A DNA stretch of 64,000 nucleotides from an uncultured Chlorobiaceae bacterium (lineage in GTDB: Bacteria; Bacteroidota; Chlorobiia; Chlorobiales; Chlorobiaceae): positions 1-64,000 of the forward strand of contig CAIPYV010000062.1 in the NCBI GenBank assembly GCA_903869365.1, given 5' to 3'. Within the stretch, counting starts at the first letter, position 1. Each line of letters starts with the position of its first letter. Below, piece by piece: positions 28,664-38,595 of the stretch. Below the pieces are notes generated by a model. It ran no database searches. It had not been told where the DNA came from and was given only the letters and a program-made list of their open reading frames with translations. Both the position numbers and the translations under genes were made by a program.

Positions 28664-29944
28664 TTACCGACCCGGTTTATACACCAGTGTTGAATACGGT
28701 GCATTATGCACCAAGCGCATGGCAGCTTCGGCAATACCATCAGCCGTGACAGCCTCGATAGCAGCTGTTTTTTCTTCTGGCTCAATATATCTGCCGAAAT
28801 AGGAAATATCGGATGCCATCTGAGACATTCGGCGAGTCATTTTTTCCATTCCCATGATATGTGAGCCGAGTAGTTTCGTCTTTGCCGCTTGTACTTCTTC
28901 CCGATCAGGACTTTTCAGTGAGTCGCCCTGGAGCAGCTCCTTGATCAGTTCAAGAGTTACCTTCGTCTTGTTGCTGTCGGTGCCGGCATAAATGTTCAGC
29001 GTGGTCAGATCATCGTAAAAAGTGATTGATGAATAGACATTATAAGCGAGGCCCCTCTTTTCACGAAGTTCAAGATTAAGCAGGGAACTCATGCCATTAC
29101 CGAGCATTGAGTTCAGAACCATCAGGCTGTAAAAGAGAGGATCATGCCGGTCTATAGCCGTGCCGAGTACAATCTGCGCCTGGCAGACCCGTTTTTTCAG
29201 AGTCAGTTCAAAAGGAGTATAATCTTCTTGAAGGAAAGGCTGGCGAACATACTGGATGCCTGTTGGTTCTCTGAGTTTGCCGAGAAATCGTTCGCTAAGC
29301 CGCATGATTTCATCGTGATTGACTTTTCCAGTAGCAGTGAGCAGCATTTTTTGCGGGACATAGTGTTGCCGCATGAAGTTTTTCAACGTCTCATCCGTAA
29401 AATTTCCGACGCTTTCTTCAGTTCCAAGGATCGGTGTTCCAAGAGGGTGAAGGGGAAACGAGCGCAGATCAAACTCGTCAAAAATAAGTTCTTCAGGAGT
29501 GTCGTTGACGCTGCTGATCTCCTCAATGACTACCTCTTTTTCTTTTTCGATCTCCTCAGGGGGGAAAACCGGGTCGCAAACAAGATCCGAAAGCAGGTCA
29601 AAGGATGATTCAAGGTGTTCCGCAAGGCAGCGGAGATAGATGCATGTTTGCTCTTTGGTGGTGAAAGCATCAAGGTAGCCACCATTTTTTTCGATATTTC
29701 TCGCAATGTCGATGTATGATCGTTTTCCTGTACCTTTAAAGAGGGCATGTTCAATAAAATGCGCCAATCCCTGGTTCTCTTCGGGATCATCACGCGAGCC
29801 TGCATCAATCTGAATACCGAGGGTAACGCTTTGGACATAAGGCACTGCATCGGTGACGATCTTTAATCCATTTGCCAGTTTATCTTGGTGGACCGAAGCA
29901 TCGGAAGAAGATGTCGGAAGATGCAGAGATTTTTGTTTTGACAT
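28664..29944 (-). CDS. M16-family zinc metallopeptidase (processing-peptidase type)
   Basis: The inverted zinc motif HxxEH is visible as LAHFIEHALFKGT (about 62), with the downstream Glu region GGYLDAFTTKEQTCIYL. The 426-residue length and the second inactive-like half (VCQAQIVLGT and NSMLGNGMSSLLNLELREKR) fit a single-chain M16B peptidase. These enzymes degrade or process peptides in the cytoplasm or periplasm. No signal peptide is seen. The gene lies about 100 bases upstream of tig on the same strand. Confidence 0.93.
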   Translation of the reverse strand: MSKQKSLHLPTSSSDASVHQDKLANGLKIVTDAVPYVQSVTLGIQIDAGSRDDPEENQGLAHFIEHALFKGTGKRSYIDIARNIEKNGGYLDAFTTKEQTCIYLRCLAEHLESSFDLLSDLVCDPVFPPEEIEKEKEVVIEEISSVNDTPEELIFDEFDLRSFPLHPLGTPILGTEESVGNFTDETLKNFMRQHYVPQKMLLTATGKVNHDEIMRLSERFLGKLREPTGIQYVRQPFLQEDYTPFELTLKKRVCQAQIVLGTAIDRHDPLFYSLMVLNSMLGNGMSSLLNLELREKRGLAYNVYSSITFYDDLTTLNIYAGTDSNKTKVTLELIKELLQGDSLKSPDREEVQAAKTKLLGSHIMGMEKMTRRMSQMASDISYFGRYIEPEEKTAAIEAVTADGIAEAAMRLVHNAPYSTLVYKPGR

Positions 29945-30113
29945 TACTGAATTATTTTTCTAATGCTGATGACAGGAATTGAATGCAATGTAGTTTTAAT
30001 TCTTATTTTTGTAAACAGTGAAACTTTAACGTCTTTTATACGTTACCACATTACAGGTATATGTTATCTTTTCTACCGACTAAGCGGAAAAAAGCGGAAA
30101 TATTCAGCGTTTA

Positions 30114-31103
30114 ATGCCCAAAACATCAATTCTTATAACCGGGGCAACAGGATATATAGGGTCCCAGCTCGTTCTTGCCCTGCTTTCAAAATTTTCCGGA
30201 GAGATCAGTTGCAGGGTGATGGTGCGGAAGAGTTCGGATACTTCTTTTCTTGAGGGGTTGCCTGTTGGTATTGTTCGTGCCGATCTTCTTGATTCCCTTG
30301 CGCTCATGGAAGCCTTCAAGGGAGTGGACACGGTGTTTCATTGTGCCGGACTGATTTCCTATACAAGGAAATTTCGTAATGAGCTCTATGATACCAATGT
30401 TCTTGGAACAAGAAACGTTGTCAATGCCTGCCTTTTCAACAATGTCCGGAAGCTCGTCGTGACCAGTTCCATTGCCGCTATTGGAGCCACTGAGGACGGT
30501 ACACCTGCCAGTGAGTCAACCTCTTTTCAGGAGTGGCAGCGCAGGAATGGGTACATGGAGTCCAAGCATCTTGCTGAGCTCGAGGGATTACGAGGAGTTG
30601 CTGAGGGACTTGATGTTGTCATGGTCAATCCCGGTGTCGTGATTGGTGTGGACCGGAAAAATCCTGCTTCGGTCAGCTCATCGAATGATGTGTTGAGATT
30701 GATCTATCAGGGCAAGTTGCCGCTCTTTCCTTCTGGAAGCACAGGTTTTGTCGATCTCCTCGATGTGGTTGATGCTCATATTGCAGCATGGGAAAAGGGA
30801 TGTTCCGGAGAGCGTTATGTTGTTGTGGGTCATAACCTGTCGTTCCGTGCGCTTTTCGCACGGATTGGGAATCTTGCAGGCAGCAGTGTCAGACATTCAT
30901 TTATGGTCCCCTATGGCATTGGCTTGCTTGCCGGTTTTGGTGGCGAACTTTGGTCGATGCTGTCGAACACTCCCTCATTTATCAGTCTGGAAAGTATACG
31001 TATTTCATCGAGGCTGCTTGCATACAGCAATACCAGGTCAGTGCAGGAATTAAGCTTGAGTTACCGGGATCTTTCCGAAACACTTAAGACCATTATAACC
31101 TGA
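30114..31103 (+). CDS. Extended SDR, NAD-dependent epimerase/dehydratase family
   Basis: The 329-residue protein has [12 protein letters not shown] at the N-terminus, [16 protein letters not shown] (about 73), [11 protein letters not shown] (about 116) and YMESKHLAE as the catalytic Tyr-Lys. It resembles dihydroflavonol-4-reductase-like or HpnA-like epimerases. The product is not inferable. It differs clearly from the SDR at 15678-16670. It precedes recA by 37 bases, probably coincidental operon structure. Confidence 0.85.
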   Translation: MPKTSILITGATGYIGSQLVLALLSKFSGEISCRVMVRKSSDTSFLEGLPVGIVRADLLDSLALMEAFKGVDTVFHCAGLISYTRKFRNELYDTNVLGTRNVVNACLFNNVRKLVVTSSIAAIGATEDGTPASESTSFQEWQRRNGYMESKHLAELEGLRGVAEGLDVVMVNPGVVIGVDRKNPASVSSSNDVLRLIYQGKLPLFPSGSTGFVDLLDVVDAHIAAWEKGCSGERYVVVGHNLSFRALFARIGNLAGSSVRHSFMVPYGIGLLAGFGGELWSMLSNTPSFISLESIRISSRLLAYSNTRSVQELSLSYRDLSETLKTIIT

Positions 31104-31140
31104 AAGTTCTCTCTTTCTCCAATTTTATCACCGTTGTTCT

Positions 31141-32187
31141 ATGGATACTCAAAAAATTGACAAAAAGGTAATCGAAGTTGATCCGGCAAAACTTAAACAA
31201 CTGAATATTGCCGTCGAAGCTCTCGAAAAACAGTTCGGCAAGGGCGCTATCATGCGCATGGGCGATGATTCGGCGGGTATGAAGGTTCTCTCCATTTCAA
31301 CCGGGTCGATGGCGCTTGATTTTGCACTTGGAGTTGGTGGACTGCCTCGTGGCCGTGTAACCGAAATCTACGGACCCGAATCATCGGGAAAAACAACTCT
31401 TGCCTTGCATGTTATTGCTGAAGCGCAGAAAGAGGGAGGTATTGCGGCAATTGTGGATGCCGAACATGCTTTCGATCCTTCTTACGCCCGAAAACTCGGT
31501 GTTGATATCAATGCACTGCTTATCAGTCAGCCGGAATCCGGTGAACAGGCACTCTCTATAGTTGAAACGCTTGTCAGGAGTGGAGCCATTGATGTGGTGG
31601 TGGTTGATTCTGTCGCGGCTCTGGTGCCTCAGGCTGAGCTTGAAGGTGAAATGGGTGACAGTGTCATGGGTCTGCAGGCAAGGCTTATGAGTCAGGCCCT
31701 GCGCAAGCTGACCGGAGCTATTTCCAAATCAAGCTGTGTCTGTATTTTTATTAACCAGCTTCGCGATAAAATCGGGGTCATGTACGGCAGCCCCGAAACA
31801 ACTACTGGAGGGAAGGCCCTGAAATTTTATTCCTCTGTGCGTCTTGATATCCGTAAAATTGCGCAGATCAAGGATGGTGAGGAGAGTACCGGAAACCGTA
31901 CCAGGGTGAAGGTTGTTAAAAACAAGGTCGCGCCTCCATTCAGATCAGCTGAGTTTGATATACTTTACGGAGAAGGGATATCGGCGATTGGAGAACTGAT
32001 AGATCTCGGTGTTGAGTTTGGTGTTGTAAAAAAAGCTGGCTCTTGGTTCAGTTATGGTCAGGACAAACTTGGTCAGGGACGGGAAACCGTCAAAAAGGCT
32101 TTGCGTGAAGATCCTTTGCTCTATGCAAAGATTCATGCGCAGGTTAAGGAGCTGATGGCACGACCTGTCGAGGTAATTAACGAATAG
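31141..32187 (+). CDS. recA: Recombinase A
   Basis: RecA forms filaments on single-stranded DNA for strand exchange and SOS induction. It has Walker [14 protein letters not shown] (about 78), the MAW-like segment, [19 protein letters not shown] (loop L2 region, about 204) and an acidic C-terminus. The 348 residues match the family. dusB starts two bases after its stop, so the two are co-transcribed. No obvious SOS box is visible in the short upstream gap. Confidence 0.98.
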   Translation: MDTQKIDKKVIEVDPAKLKQLNIAVEALEKQFGKGAIMRMGDDSAGMKVLSISTGSMALDFALGVGGLPRGRVTEIYGPESSGKTTLALHVIAEAQKEGGIAAIVDAEHAFDPSYARKLGVDINALLISQPESGEQALSIVETLVRSGAIDVVVVDSVAALVPQAELEGEMGDSVMGLQARLMSQALRKLTGAISKSSCVCIFINQLRDKIGVMYGSPETTTGGKALKFYSSVRLDIRKIAQIKDGEESTGNRTRVKVVKNKVAPPFRSAEFDILYGEGISAIGELIDLGVEFGVVKKAGSWFSYGQDKLGQGRETVKKALREDPLLYAKIHAQVKELMARPVEVINE

Positions 32188-32189
32188 GT

Positions 32190-33233
32190 ATGAAAATCGG
32201 AACCATTGATATTGACCGTCCTGTTATGCTTGCGCCCATGGAAGATGTGACAGATAGGGCGTTTAGGCAGCTGTGCAAGCGGCATGGGGCGGACATTGTC
32301 TATACCGAGTTTATCAGTGCCGAAGCTCTGCGCAGGGGTATTGAAAAATCAGTGCGCAAACTGACGGCAGACGTTATCGAAAGACCACTTGCCATACAGA
32401 TTTTCGGTAGTAGTGTCGACTCGATGATTGAGGCCGCTGTGATAGCTGAAGAGTATAGTCCTGATTACCTTGATATTAATTTCGGATGTCCCACAAAAAA
32501 AGTTGCCGGCAAGGGTGCTGGCGCGGCATTGCTCAGGGAACCTGAAAAAATGGCACAAATTGCGGAAGCAGTTGTTCGTGCGGTAAGTATTCCGGTGACT
32601 GCCAAAACAAGAATAGGCTGGGATCGGGAGTCTATCAATATCGTTGATGTCATGCATCGACTTGAGGATGTCGGCATCCAGGCACTTGCCGTGCATGGAC
32701 GTACGAGAAGTGAAATGTATAAAGGGAAAGCGGACTGGAACTGGATCCGTGAAGTGAAAGAGCATGCACGTATACCCATCATTGCCAACGGTGATATATG
32801 GACACCCGAAGATGCCGTTGCCATGTTTGAGCAGACCGGGGCGGATGGAGTGATGATCGGCAGGGGAGCAATAGGAAATCCTTTTATCTTTGAACGTGCA
32901 AAGCAGTTGGTGAAAACAGGCAAACCGATGCCTTTGCCGGATTTCAGGGAAAGGATAGAGGCCGCTGTGGAGCATTTAAAGCTTTCAATCCAGTACAAGG
33001 GTGAAAAGTATGGAACGCTTGAAATGCGTCGTCATTATGCAACCTATCTGAAAGGCCTTCCGATGGTCTCTCGGGTACGCAATAAACTGGTACGCGAGGA
33101 TTGTGGGGAGCAGGTTATCGATATTCTTCTTGCATATCGCCAGGAGTGTGAAGGATATGCAAGGGAGGGAACAATCCATGATGGTGTGGAATACCTCAAT
33201 GACCATTCAAATAGACTTGAATTAAATTACTAA
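32190..33233 (+). CDS. dusB: tRNA-dihydrouridine synthase (DusB/NifR3 family)
   Basis: This FMN enzyme reduces uridines in tRNA D-loops. It has MLAPMEDVTDRAFRQLCKRH at the N-terminus, the family signature YLDINFGCPTKKVAGKGAGA (about 95) with the catalytic Cys, and VHGRTRSEMYKGKADW (about 168). It ends with a typical helical tRNA-binding domain. Length is 347 residues. It directly follows recA and precedes asd by 21 bases, suggesting one transcript. Confidence 0.93.
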   Translation: MKIGTIDIDRPVMLAPMEDVTDRAFRQLCKRHGADIVYTEFISAEALRRGIEKSVRKLTADVIERPLAIQIFGSSVDSMIEAAVIAEEYSPDYLDINFGCPTKKVAGKGAGAALLREPEKMAQIAEAVVRAVSIPVTAKTRIGWDRESINIVDVMHRLEDVGIQALAVHGRTRSEMYKGKADWNWIREVKEHARIPIIANGDIWTPEDAVAMFEQTGADGVMIGRGAIGNPFIFERAKQLVKTGKPMPLPDFRERIEAAVEHLKLSIQYKGEKYGTLEMRRHYATYLKGLPMVSRVRNKLVREDCGEQVIDILLAYRQECEGYAREGTIHDGVEYLNDHSNRLELNY

Positions 33234-33254
33234 GCAATAAATATACAATAGGTT

Positions 33255-34277
33255 ATGAGTAACTCGGATGTTGGCTGTCGAGTAGCGGTGTTTGGTGCAA
33301 CCGGTTTGGTTGGACGCACCATGCTCAAGGTTCTGGAAGAAAGAAATTTTCCTGTAAGCGACATTGTTCCGCTTGCTTCACCCAGAAGTGCCGGTCAGGT
33401 TGTGCAGTTCATGGGGCGGGAGTTTATTATCCAGGTTCCCTCTAAAGAAGCTTTTCGTGGAGTCGATATTGCGCTTTTTTCAGCAGGTGCTACAGCAAGT
33501 AAAGAGTGGGCTGCTGTCGCCGCATCGGAAGGTGCGGTTGTCATCGACAATTCATCGGCATTTCGCATGGATCCTGATGTGCCTCTTGTGGTGCCAGAGG
33601 TTAATCCCGGAGATATTTTTAAAGGAGACGGTACTCCTGAACCCATTATTGCCAACCCCAACTGTTCAACCATTCAGATGGTTGTGGTGCTCAAACCGCT
33701 TCATGACCGGTATGGCGTCAAGAGAGTGGTGGTATCCACCTATCAGTCGGTTACAGGGAAAGGAAAGGTTGGACGCGATGCCCTTGAAAGCGAGCTTGCC
33801 GGTGAAAAGCAGGATGAGTTTACCCACTTTCACCAGATAGCATTCAACGCCGTGCCGCAGATTGATATGTTCACCGAGAACGGCTATACCAAGGAAGAGA
33901 TGAAGATGGTCAATGAGACCCGAAAGATTATGGGTGATGACTCAATAAGCATTTCGCCTACAACGGTACGAATCCCTGTCTATGGCGGACATGGAGAGTC
34001 TCTTAATATAGAGCTTGCAGAGGATTTTGATATTGATGAGGTGCGTGAGCTTCTCAGTCGCTCATCGGGGATAATCCTGCAGGACGATCCTTCAGCCCGC
34101 ATCTATCCCATGCCGCTCACCTCTTATGAACGTGATGAGGTTTTTGTAGGAAGGATTCGCCGCGACTACTGGCATCCCCAAACTCTGAACATGTGGATTG
34201 TTGCCGACAACCTGCGCAAAGGCGCTGCAACCAATGCTGTCCAGATTGCCGAAGTTGTCATCGCGAAAAAGTTGTAG
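33255..34277 (+). CDS. asd: Aspartate-semialdehyde dehydrogenase
   Basis: Asd reduces aspartyl phosphate to aspartate semialdehyde for lysine, methionine and threonine, and for diaminopimelate. It has FGATGLVGRTMLKVLEE at the N-terminus, the catalytic Cys in IANPNCSTIQMVVVLKPLH (about 133) and the signature TTVRIPVYGGHGESLNIEL (about 236). The 340 residues are normal. Its last 20 bases overlap the end of the convergent unknown gene. Confidence 0.96.
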   Translation: MSNSDVGCRVAVFGATGLVGRTMLKVLEERNFPVSDIVPLASPRSAGQVVQFMGREFIIQVPSKEAFRGVDIALFSAGATASKEWAAVAASEGAVVIDNSSAFRMDPDVPLVVPEVNPGDIFKGDGTPEPIIANPNCSTIQMVVVLKPLHDRYGVKRVVVSTYQSVTGKGKVGRDALESELAGEKQDEFTHFHQIAFNAVPQIDMFTENGYTKEEMKMVNETRKIMGDDSISISPTTVRIPVYGGHGESLNIELAEDFDIDEVRELLSRSSGIILQDDPSARIYPMPLTSYERDEVFVGRIRRDYWHPQTLNMWIVADNLRKGAATNAVQIAEVVIAKKL

Positions 34278-35145
34278 TCCCATCATTTTCCGCAAGAGCC
34301 ATCAGTGCCGTGCTGATGGCTTTTACTGCTGAAACTGAAGAGATGGAGAAGTTGTGCGGATTACTGATCGATATTGATGGGGGAATACCGAATGTTTTTA
34401 GAGCGATTGAGGTTTCTTTTCCGATCAGTGCCACGATCATTGTATCGGCCATGGTGCCGGTAACCTGTACGCTTGTTTCCCGACAGACAGGGTTGTCTAC
34501 AAGTTCCTTTATGGCGAAATATTCCCTCTCTTCTCTGTTTTTTACCTGATGGAACGAAAAATAATCAATTCGCCCGTTTCTTGATATGCTCAGGAGTACA
34601 TAATTGTTTTCAAGTTCAAGGATAACTTGCGGTTCTTCGGTGAGCCTCGAGAGGTAAAGCATAGGCAGTTGCGGAGAACCACTGAACACTATCCGATGAT
34701 TGGTTGAAAAGAACTCCGAAACTGTTCTGCACTGTTCTTCAGGATAGAAAAGCAACAGATGTTTTTTTAGCAATTCGCCGTCGGTATTGTCGCTATACCT
34801 GGTATTCTCGCAACGGTATTGTTCAGGTTGCGTTAAAAAGAATCCGGCTTCGATAGCACTGTACTCTTTACACTCTTCAGGGCTTGCCTCTGCAGGAAAG
34901 TACGCCGGAAGAGGTAAATAGTTTCCTGGTTCAACACAGAGAGCAATATCCTCTTTTGGCCACTCTTTAAGGTGTCGCTCAAGTTTGTTCAGGATACGCT
35001 TCCTTTTTCCAGAAGCAAGCTCCCCGAGGCCTGATTGAAAGGTTTTACAGGTGCTCAGGCTGTATCCGGTGCTTCCAGATGTTGTAAGCCGGACAACAGT
35101 GCATTCCGTTGTGTTGATGGAGCATGCTATCTGATTGTTGCTCAT
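34258..35145 (-). CDS. Unknown protein, possibly DUF3822-like
   Basis: The 295-residue protein has no motif I can name with certainty. Its alternating strands (ALCVEPGNYLPLPAYF and LLFYPEEQ), together with LELENNYVLLSISRNGRIDYF followed by FHQVKNREEREYFAIKEL, resemble the DUF3822 family of Bacteroidetes/Chlorobi, distantly related to actin-fold proteins. No signal peptide or membrane span is seen. Its start overlaps the comEA-like stop as TAATG, so translation is coupled. Its 3' end overlaps asd on the opposite strand by 20 bases. Confidence 0.8.
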   Translation of the reverse strand: MSNNQIACSINTTECTVVRLTTSGSTGYSLSTCKTFQSGLGELASGKRKRILNKLERHLKEWPKEDIALCVEPGNYLPLPAYFPAEASPEECKEYSAIEAGFFLTQPEQYRCENTRYSDNTDGELLKKHLLLFYPEEQCRTVSEFFSTNHRIVFSGSPQLPMLYLSRLTEEPQVILELENNYVLLSISRNGRIDYFSFHQVKNREEREYFAIKELVDNPVCRETSVQVTGTMADTMIVALIGKETSIALKTFGIPPSISISNPHNFSISSVSAVKAISTALMALAENDGTTTFSR

Positions 35146-35639
35146 TACTCCAGAGTGAAATGTTGTTTTAGGACTTCAAGCTTTTTTTCGCTGATCCCTT
35201 TGACTTCAAGAAAGTCCTGAAATTGTTCCACTTTGCCGCCTTTTTCCGTTCTTAAGGCAATCAGGCGACCAGCCATAACAGGCCCGATTCCCGGAATTTT
35301 CTGTAACTGCAGACTGCTGGCTTTATTGAAAGAGATTGTTCCGGCAAATACTTTTTTCCCCAATGAGAGGTGCTTCTCCTTTTCTTCAGCAGCAACCTCC
35401 TGCTCTACATCCTTTTTGACCGTCTCCTGTTCAACGGCTGCAATCTGTATAAGGCTGTCGACTTCTGCTTCTCGATATCGGGCTCTCTCCGCCTTTTTAA
35501 CAAGGAGGTCTGCATTCTCCACCGAATTGCTGTTCTTCAAAATAACCCCAAGCACAAGAAATCCCAGAAGAATCGAGACCATATATATTTCAGCTTTGGT
35601 AAGGCTGAGTTTGATAGCCAGTTTTTCAAGGAAATTCAT
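35145..35639 (-). CDS. ComEA-like helix-hairpin-helix protein with N-terminal membrane anchor
   Basis: The 164-residue protein has one membrane helix (about 17-36, AEIYMVSILLGFLVLGVILK), a charged linker likely to be coiled-coil (about 46-90) and a C-terminal tandem helix-hairpin-helix domain: NKASSLQLQKIPGIGPVMAG, FQDFLEVKGISEKKLEVLK. ComEA-type domains bind double-stranded DNA non-specifically and capture it at the envelope during transformation. It lies 21 bases after alr and is coupled by TAATG to the next gene. Whether this strain is competent cannot be told here. Confidence 0.88.
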   Translation of the reverse strand: MNFLEKLAIKLSLTKAEIYMVSILLGFLVLGVILKNSNSVENADLLVKKAERARYREAEVDSLIQIAAVEQETVKKDVEQEVAAEEKEKHLSLGKKVFAGTISFNKASSLQLQKIPGIGPVMAGRLIALRTEKGGKVEQFQDFLEVKGISEKKLEVLKQHFTLE

Positions 35640-35660
35640 AATATTCAGGTTTAACTCGTT

Positions 35661-36821
35661 CTATACAAAAACACGCTTTACCCTGGAAGAAACCGAACAA
35701 AGTGTTTCGTAGCTGATGGTGCCGGCAATGTCGGCAAGTTCTTCAGCTGAAGTTCCGATCCATCCAAAAAGAACAGCTTTATCTCCAATTTTGACATTAT
35801 GTTGTGTGCCGAGGTCAACCATGATTTGATCCATCGTGACTGTGCCGACCTGTTGGTAAGTTTTGCCGTTGATCATGACGGTTGCGCGACCAGACAGAGT
35901 CCGAAAATAGCCATCCGCATACCCTGCGGCAATGGTTGCAATATGTCGTGGCCCAGGTGCGGCCCAGGTTCGGTTATAGCTGATTGTGGTTCCTGCAGCT
36001 ACCGTTTTGATAAACATCACTGTTGCCTCAAACTGCATGACCGGTTGTACATCAAGACGACAAGGGGTGTTCTTTGCGGGATGATAACCGTAAAGAAGGA
36101 TGCCGGGACGAACCATATCAAGCCAGGAATCCTGCAGCGAAAGGAGTGCCCCGCTGTTGGCAGCATGTTTGCAGACTGTTTGTCTTGATGCATGTTCATA
36201 TTCTTTGGTAAGCGTCTTAAATACAGCAAGTTGTTTTTCTGTGAAGCCATCGGTTGATGTGCTGTCGGCAAAGTGGGTATAGATACCCTTAAGCTCAAGG
36301 TATGGTGACTGGTCGATTGTTCTGCACATCTCCATAGCTGTTTCAGGGGTAACACCGAGTCGTCCCATGCCAGTGTCGACTTTAACCTGTATGGCAAGCG
36401 TTTTGCCGTGGCTTGCAGCAATCTCATTTGCAATCTGAAGTGTCCTGGTATCGCAGAGCGTCATATCGATGCCGTATTTCAGAAAAAATTCAATATGAGA
36501 GGGTAGCGGTGAAGAAAAAGCAAGAATCCTTGCAGATTTTTTCAGGACACCGCCAGTTTTAAGTTCAATGGCTTCATGGATGTTTGCTACGCCAAAATCT
36601 TCGATGCCCGTTGCTTCCAGTGTTTCAGCAACTCTATGGACATTATGGCCGTAAGCATTTGCTTTAACAATGCCCATGATACGTGCCTTACCAGCTATCT
36701 TTTCACGGATAAGGCTTATATTTCTGGTTAAGTGTTCAAGGGAAACAAAAGCCTCTGTCATGGTTTCGGCAGGCATTTCTCTCGTAGAAAAGTCCGGTTT
36801 GTATTGGTCCATAAAGCGCAT
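35661..36821 (-). CDS. alr: Alanine racemase
   Basis: Alr makes D-alanine for peptidoglycan. The PLP lysine is in IMGIVKANAYGHN (about 51), and the barrel continues with VKVDTGMGRLGVTPE (about 148). The second catalytic residue region is TTISYNRTWAAPGPRHIATI with the Tyr. The 386-residue length fits the family. Either ATG at 36821 or at 36812 could be the start. It leads a minus-strand unit with the comEA-like gene and the unknown gene. Confidence 0.96.
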   Translation of the reverse strand: MRFMDQYKPDFSTREMPAETMTEAFVSLEHLTRNISLIREKIAGKARIMGIVKANAYGHNVHRVAETLEATGIEDFGVANIHEAIELKTGGVLKKSARILAFSSPLPSHIEFFLKYGIDMTLCDTRTLQIANEIAASHGKTLAIQVKVDTGMGRLGVTPETAMEMCRTIDQSPYLELKGIYTHFADSTSTDGFTEKQLAVFKTLTKEYEHASRQTVCKHAANSGALLSLQDSWLDMVRPGILLYGYHPAKNTPCRLDVQPVMQFEATVMFIKTVAAGTTISYNRTWAAPGPRHIATIAAGYADGYFRTLSGRATVMINGKTYQQVGTVTMDQIMVDLGTQHNVKIGDKAVLFGWIGTSAEELADIAGTISYETLCSVSSRVKRVFV

Positions 36822-37011
36822 GCCGTTTTGTGGTTACAAGGCCAGTTTTCCCTGATTCCGGAACTTTCAGTAAAAAAACATATTTTGTTTCTGATTTTCA
36901 AACCCGAAAGCCGCTTATTCCTTCGCTATCGTGAATTGAGCAATTAATGTATATTTTCTTTGAAGGTTATAAGGACTTGTTATCACGTTAATCCATTTTT
37001 CAGCTACTATC

Positions 37012-38385
37012 ATGTCGAACCACGATATATTCGGGCTGGCAGCAGAAACACCGCTGGTTCTTGTCAAACAGATGGCCCGCCATATTCGGCCAAAGGTTAT
37101 GGCTAAGCTTGAGTACCTCAACCCTGCTTGTTCCCACTATTACCGTGTGGCATCAGCCCTCATTACAGATGCTGAAGAGCGCAAGCAGATTTATCCGGGA
37201 ATGACTCTTGTGGACTGGACATGCGGAAACAGCGGGATTGCTCTGGCTATGGCCGGGGTAAGACGAGGCTACAAGCTTCTTCTTGCTGCACCTGATAAAA
37301 TATCGCGGGAGAAGCAGGAGGTGCTCAGGGCTATTGGTGCTGAACTGGTTATTACTCCTTCAGATGCTTTGCCCGGGGAACCGCGCAGTTGCATGAATGT
37401 AGCGGAAAGCCTGGTTAAAAGTATTCCCAATGCCTTTTATGCCGGTATGTATGATAACCCGGTAAGTGTAAAGGTCCACAGTGAAGCTACCGGCAGCGAA
37501 ATTTTTCACCAGACAGAGGGCAAGGTTACCCATGTTTTTGTACCGATGTTCTCAGGTGCGATGGCTACCGGTCTTGGCCGTTTTCTGAAAGAGAGAAATC
37601 CCGGGATCAGCATTATAGGTGTTGAGTCACAGGGTTCTATATACGCAGGCCTATTGCACGATGGAAAACCGGGCACTCCAGTTTTTACAGAACTTGAGGA
37701 AATAGGTTCACGCCAGGCATCGGCCTTCTGGGATCCATCCGTTATCGATGATGTTATCCAGGTAAGCGATTATGATGCCTTTAACTGTGGGAGAGAACTT
37801 TTGAGGGCAGAAGCTGTCTTTACCGGTGGCGCCTCCGGTGCGGCTATGTCTGCAGCGCTTCAGGCTGGAAAGGAGTATCGTGAGGACGATTGTATTGTCG
37901 TTGTGATGAATGATTTCGGGGGCTATTATCTGAGCAAAATGTACAGTGATGAATGGATGCGGAAGCGGGGCTTTTACCGCAAAGCGAAGTCAGCTCTTGA
38001 GCAGATTACTGCAGAAGATATCCTGCAGTTGAAAGTTCGCAGGGATCTGATTTTTGCATATCCTGAAAATACCCTTGCTGAAGTCTTCGAAATGATGAAG
38101 CAGAACGATGTTTCCCAGCTTCCCATTGTTTCATATAACGCTCCGATCGGCAGTATCAGCGAAAACAAGATTCTTTCTATTCTTATTGAAAATGATGAAG
38201 CGATGAATTCAAAGGTTGTCGGGTTCATGGAGCAGCCTTTTTCTGTGTGCCAACCAGATGCAACTATTTCTGAATTATCTGACAAGTTACAGCAAAGTGC
38301 ATCAGGGGTATTGATCAGTCTTTCTGACGGAAGGCTCCAACTCCTTACTAAATCAGATCTTATTGATGCGTTGACTCATAAGTGA
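37012..38385 (+). CDS. Cystathionine beta-synthase-like protein with CBS pair, lacking the PLP lysine
   Basis: Residues 1-325 have the fold-II cysteine synthase/CBS pattern: ETPLVLVKQM, AKLEYLNPACSHYYRVASAL, VDWTCGNSGIALAMAGVRRG, NPVSVKVHSEATGSEIF and FTGGASGAAMSAAL. Residues ~331-457 form a two-motif CBS (Bateman) regulatory domain. In active enzymes the NP-x-x-S-V-K-x-R loop supplies the Schiff-base lysine. Here it reads NPACSHYYR, with Tyr43 in its place. The phosphate-binding GTGGT loop is also degraded (MFSGAMATGLG, about 178-188). The frame is intact over 457 residues, so this is not a simple pseudogene. It may be a non-catalytic sensor or bind another ligand. Confidence 0.88.
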   Translation: MSNHDIFGLAAETPLVLVKQMARHIRPKVMAKLEYLNPACSHYYRVASALITDAEERKQIYPGMTLVDWTCGNSGIALAMAGVRRGYKLLLAAPDKISREKQEVLRAIGAELVITPSDALPGEPRSCMNVAESLVKSIPNAFYAGMYDNPVSVKVHSEATGSEIFHQTEGKVTHVFVPMFSGAMATGLGRFLKERNPGISIIGVESQGSIYAGLLHDGKPGTPVFTELEEIGSRQASAFWDPSVIDDVIQVSDYDAFNCGRELLRAEAVFTGGASGAAMSAALQAGKEYREDDCIVVVMNDFGGYYLSKMYSDEWMRKRGFYRKAKSALEQITAEDILQLKVRRDLIFAYPENTLAEVFEMMKQNDVSQLPIVSYNAPIGSISENKILSILIENDEAMNSKVVGFMEQPFSVCQPDATISELSDKLQQSASGVLISLSDGRLQLLTKSDLIDALTHK

Positions 38386-38595
38386 GTGCTGCAAAATTAT
38401 CTGGTTGTTTTTTTTGAGGGATTTACTTAATTAAGCACCTCTGAACATTCCGCTTTTTTTTAAGGTGCGATGCACTATATTGCGCAGTGAAGCTGGAAAT
38501 AATGTCAGGCAAGGTGCTTCCTGACCCTTGTAATCATTGATAAAACAGAGAATATCCCGACGATTGATGAGCGGGTTAACCACCAGCAATATGAT

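Noticed and set aside
37012-38385. Treating the CBS-like gene as a decayed pseudogene
   Set aside because: The frame is intact for 457 codons, all other structural motifs and the CBS pair are preserved, and no frameshift or premature stop is present.
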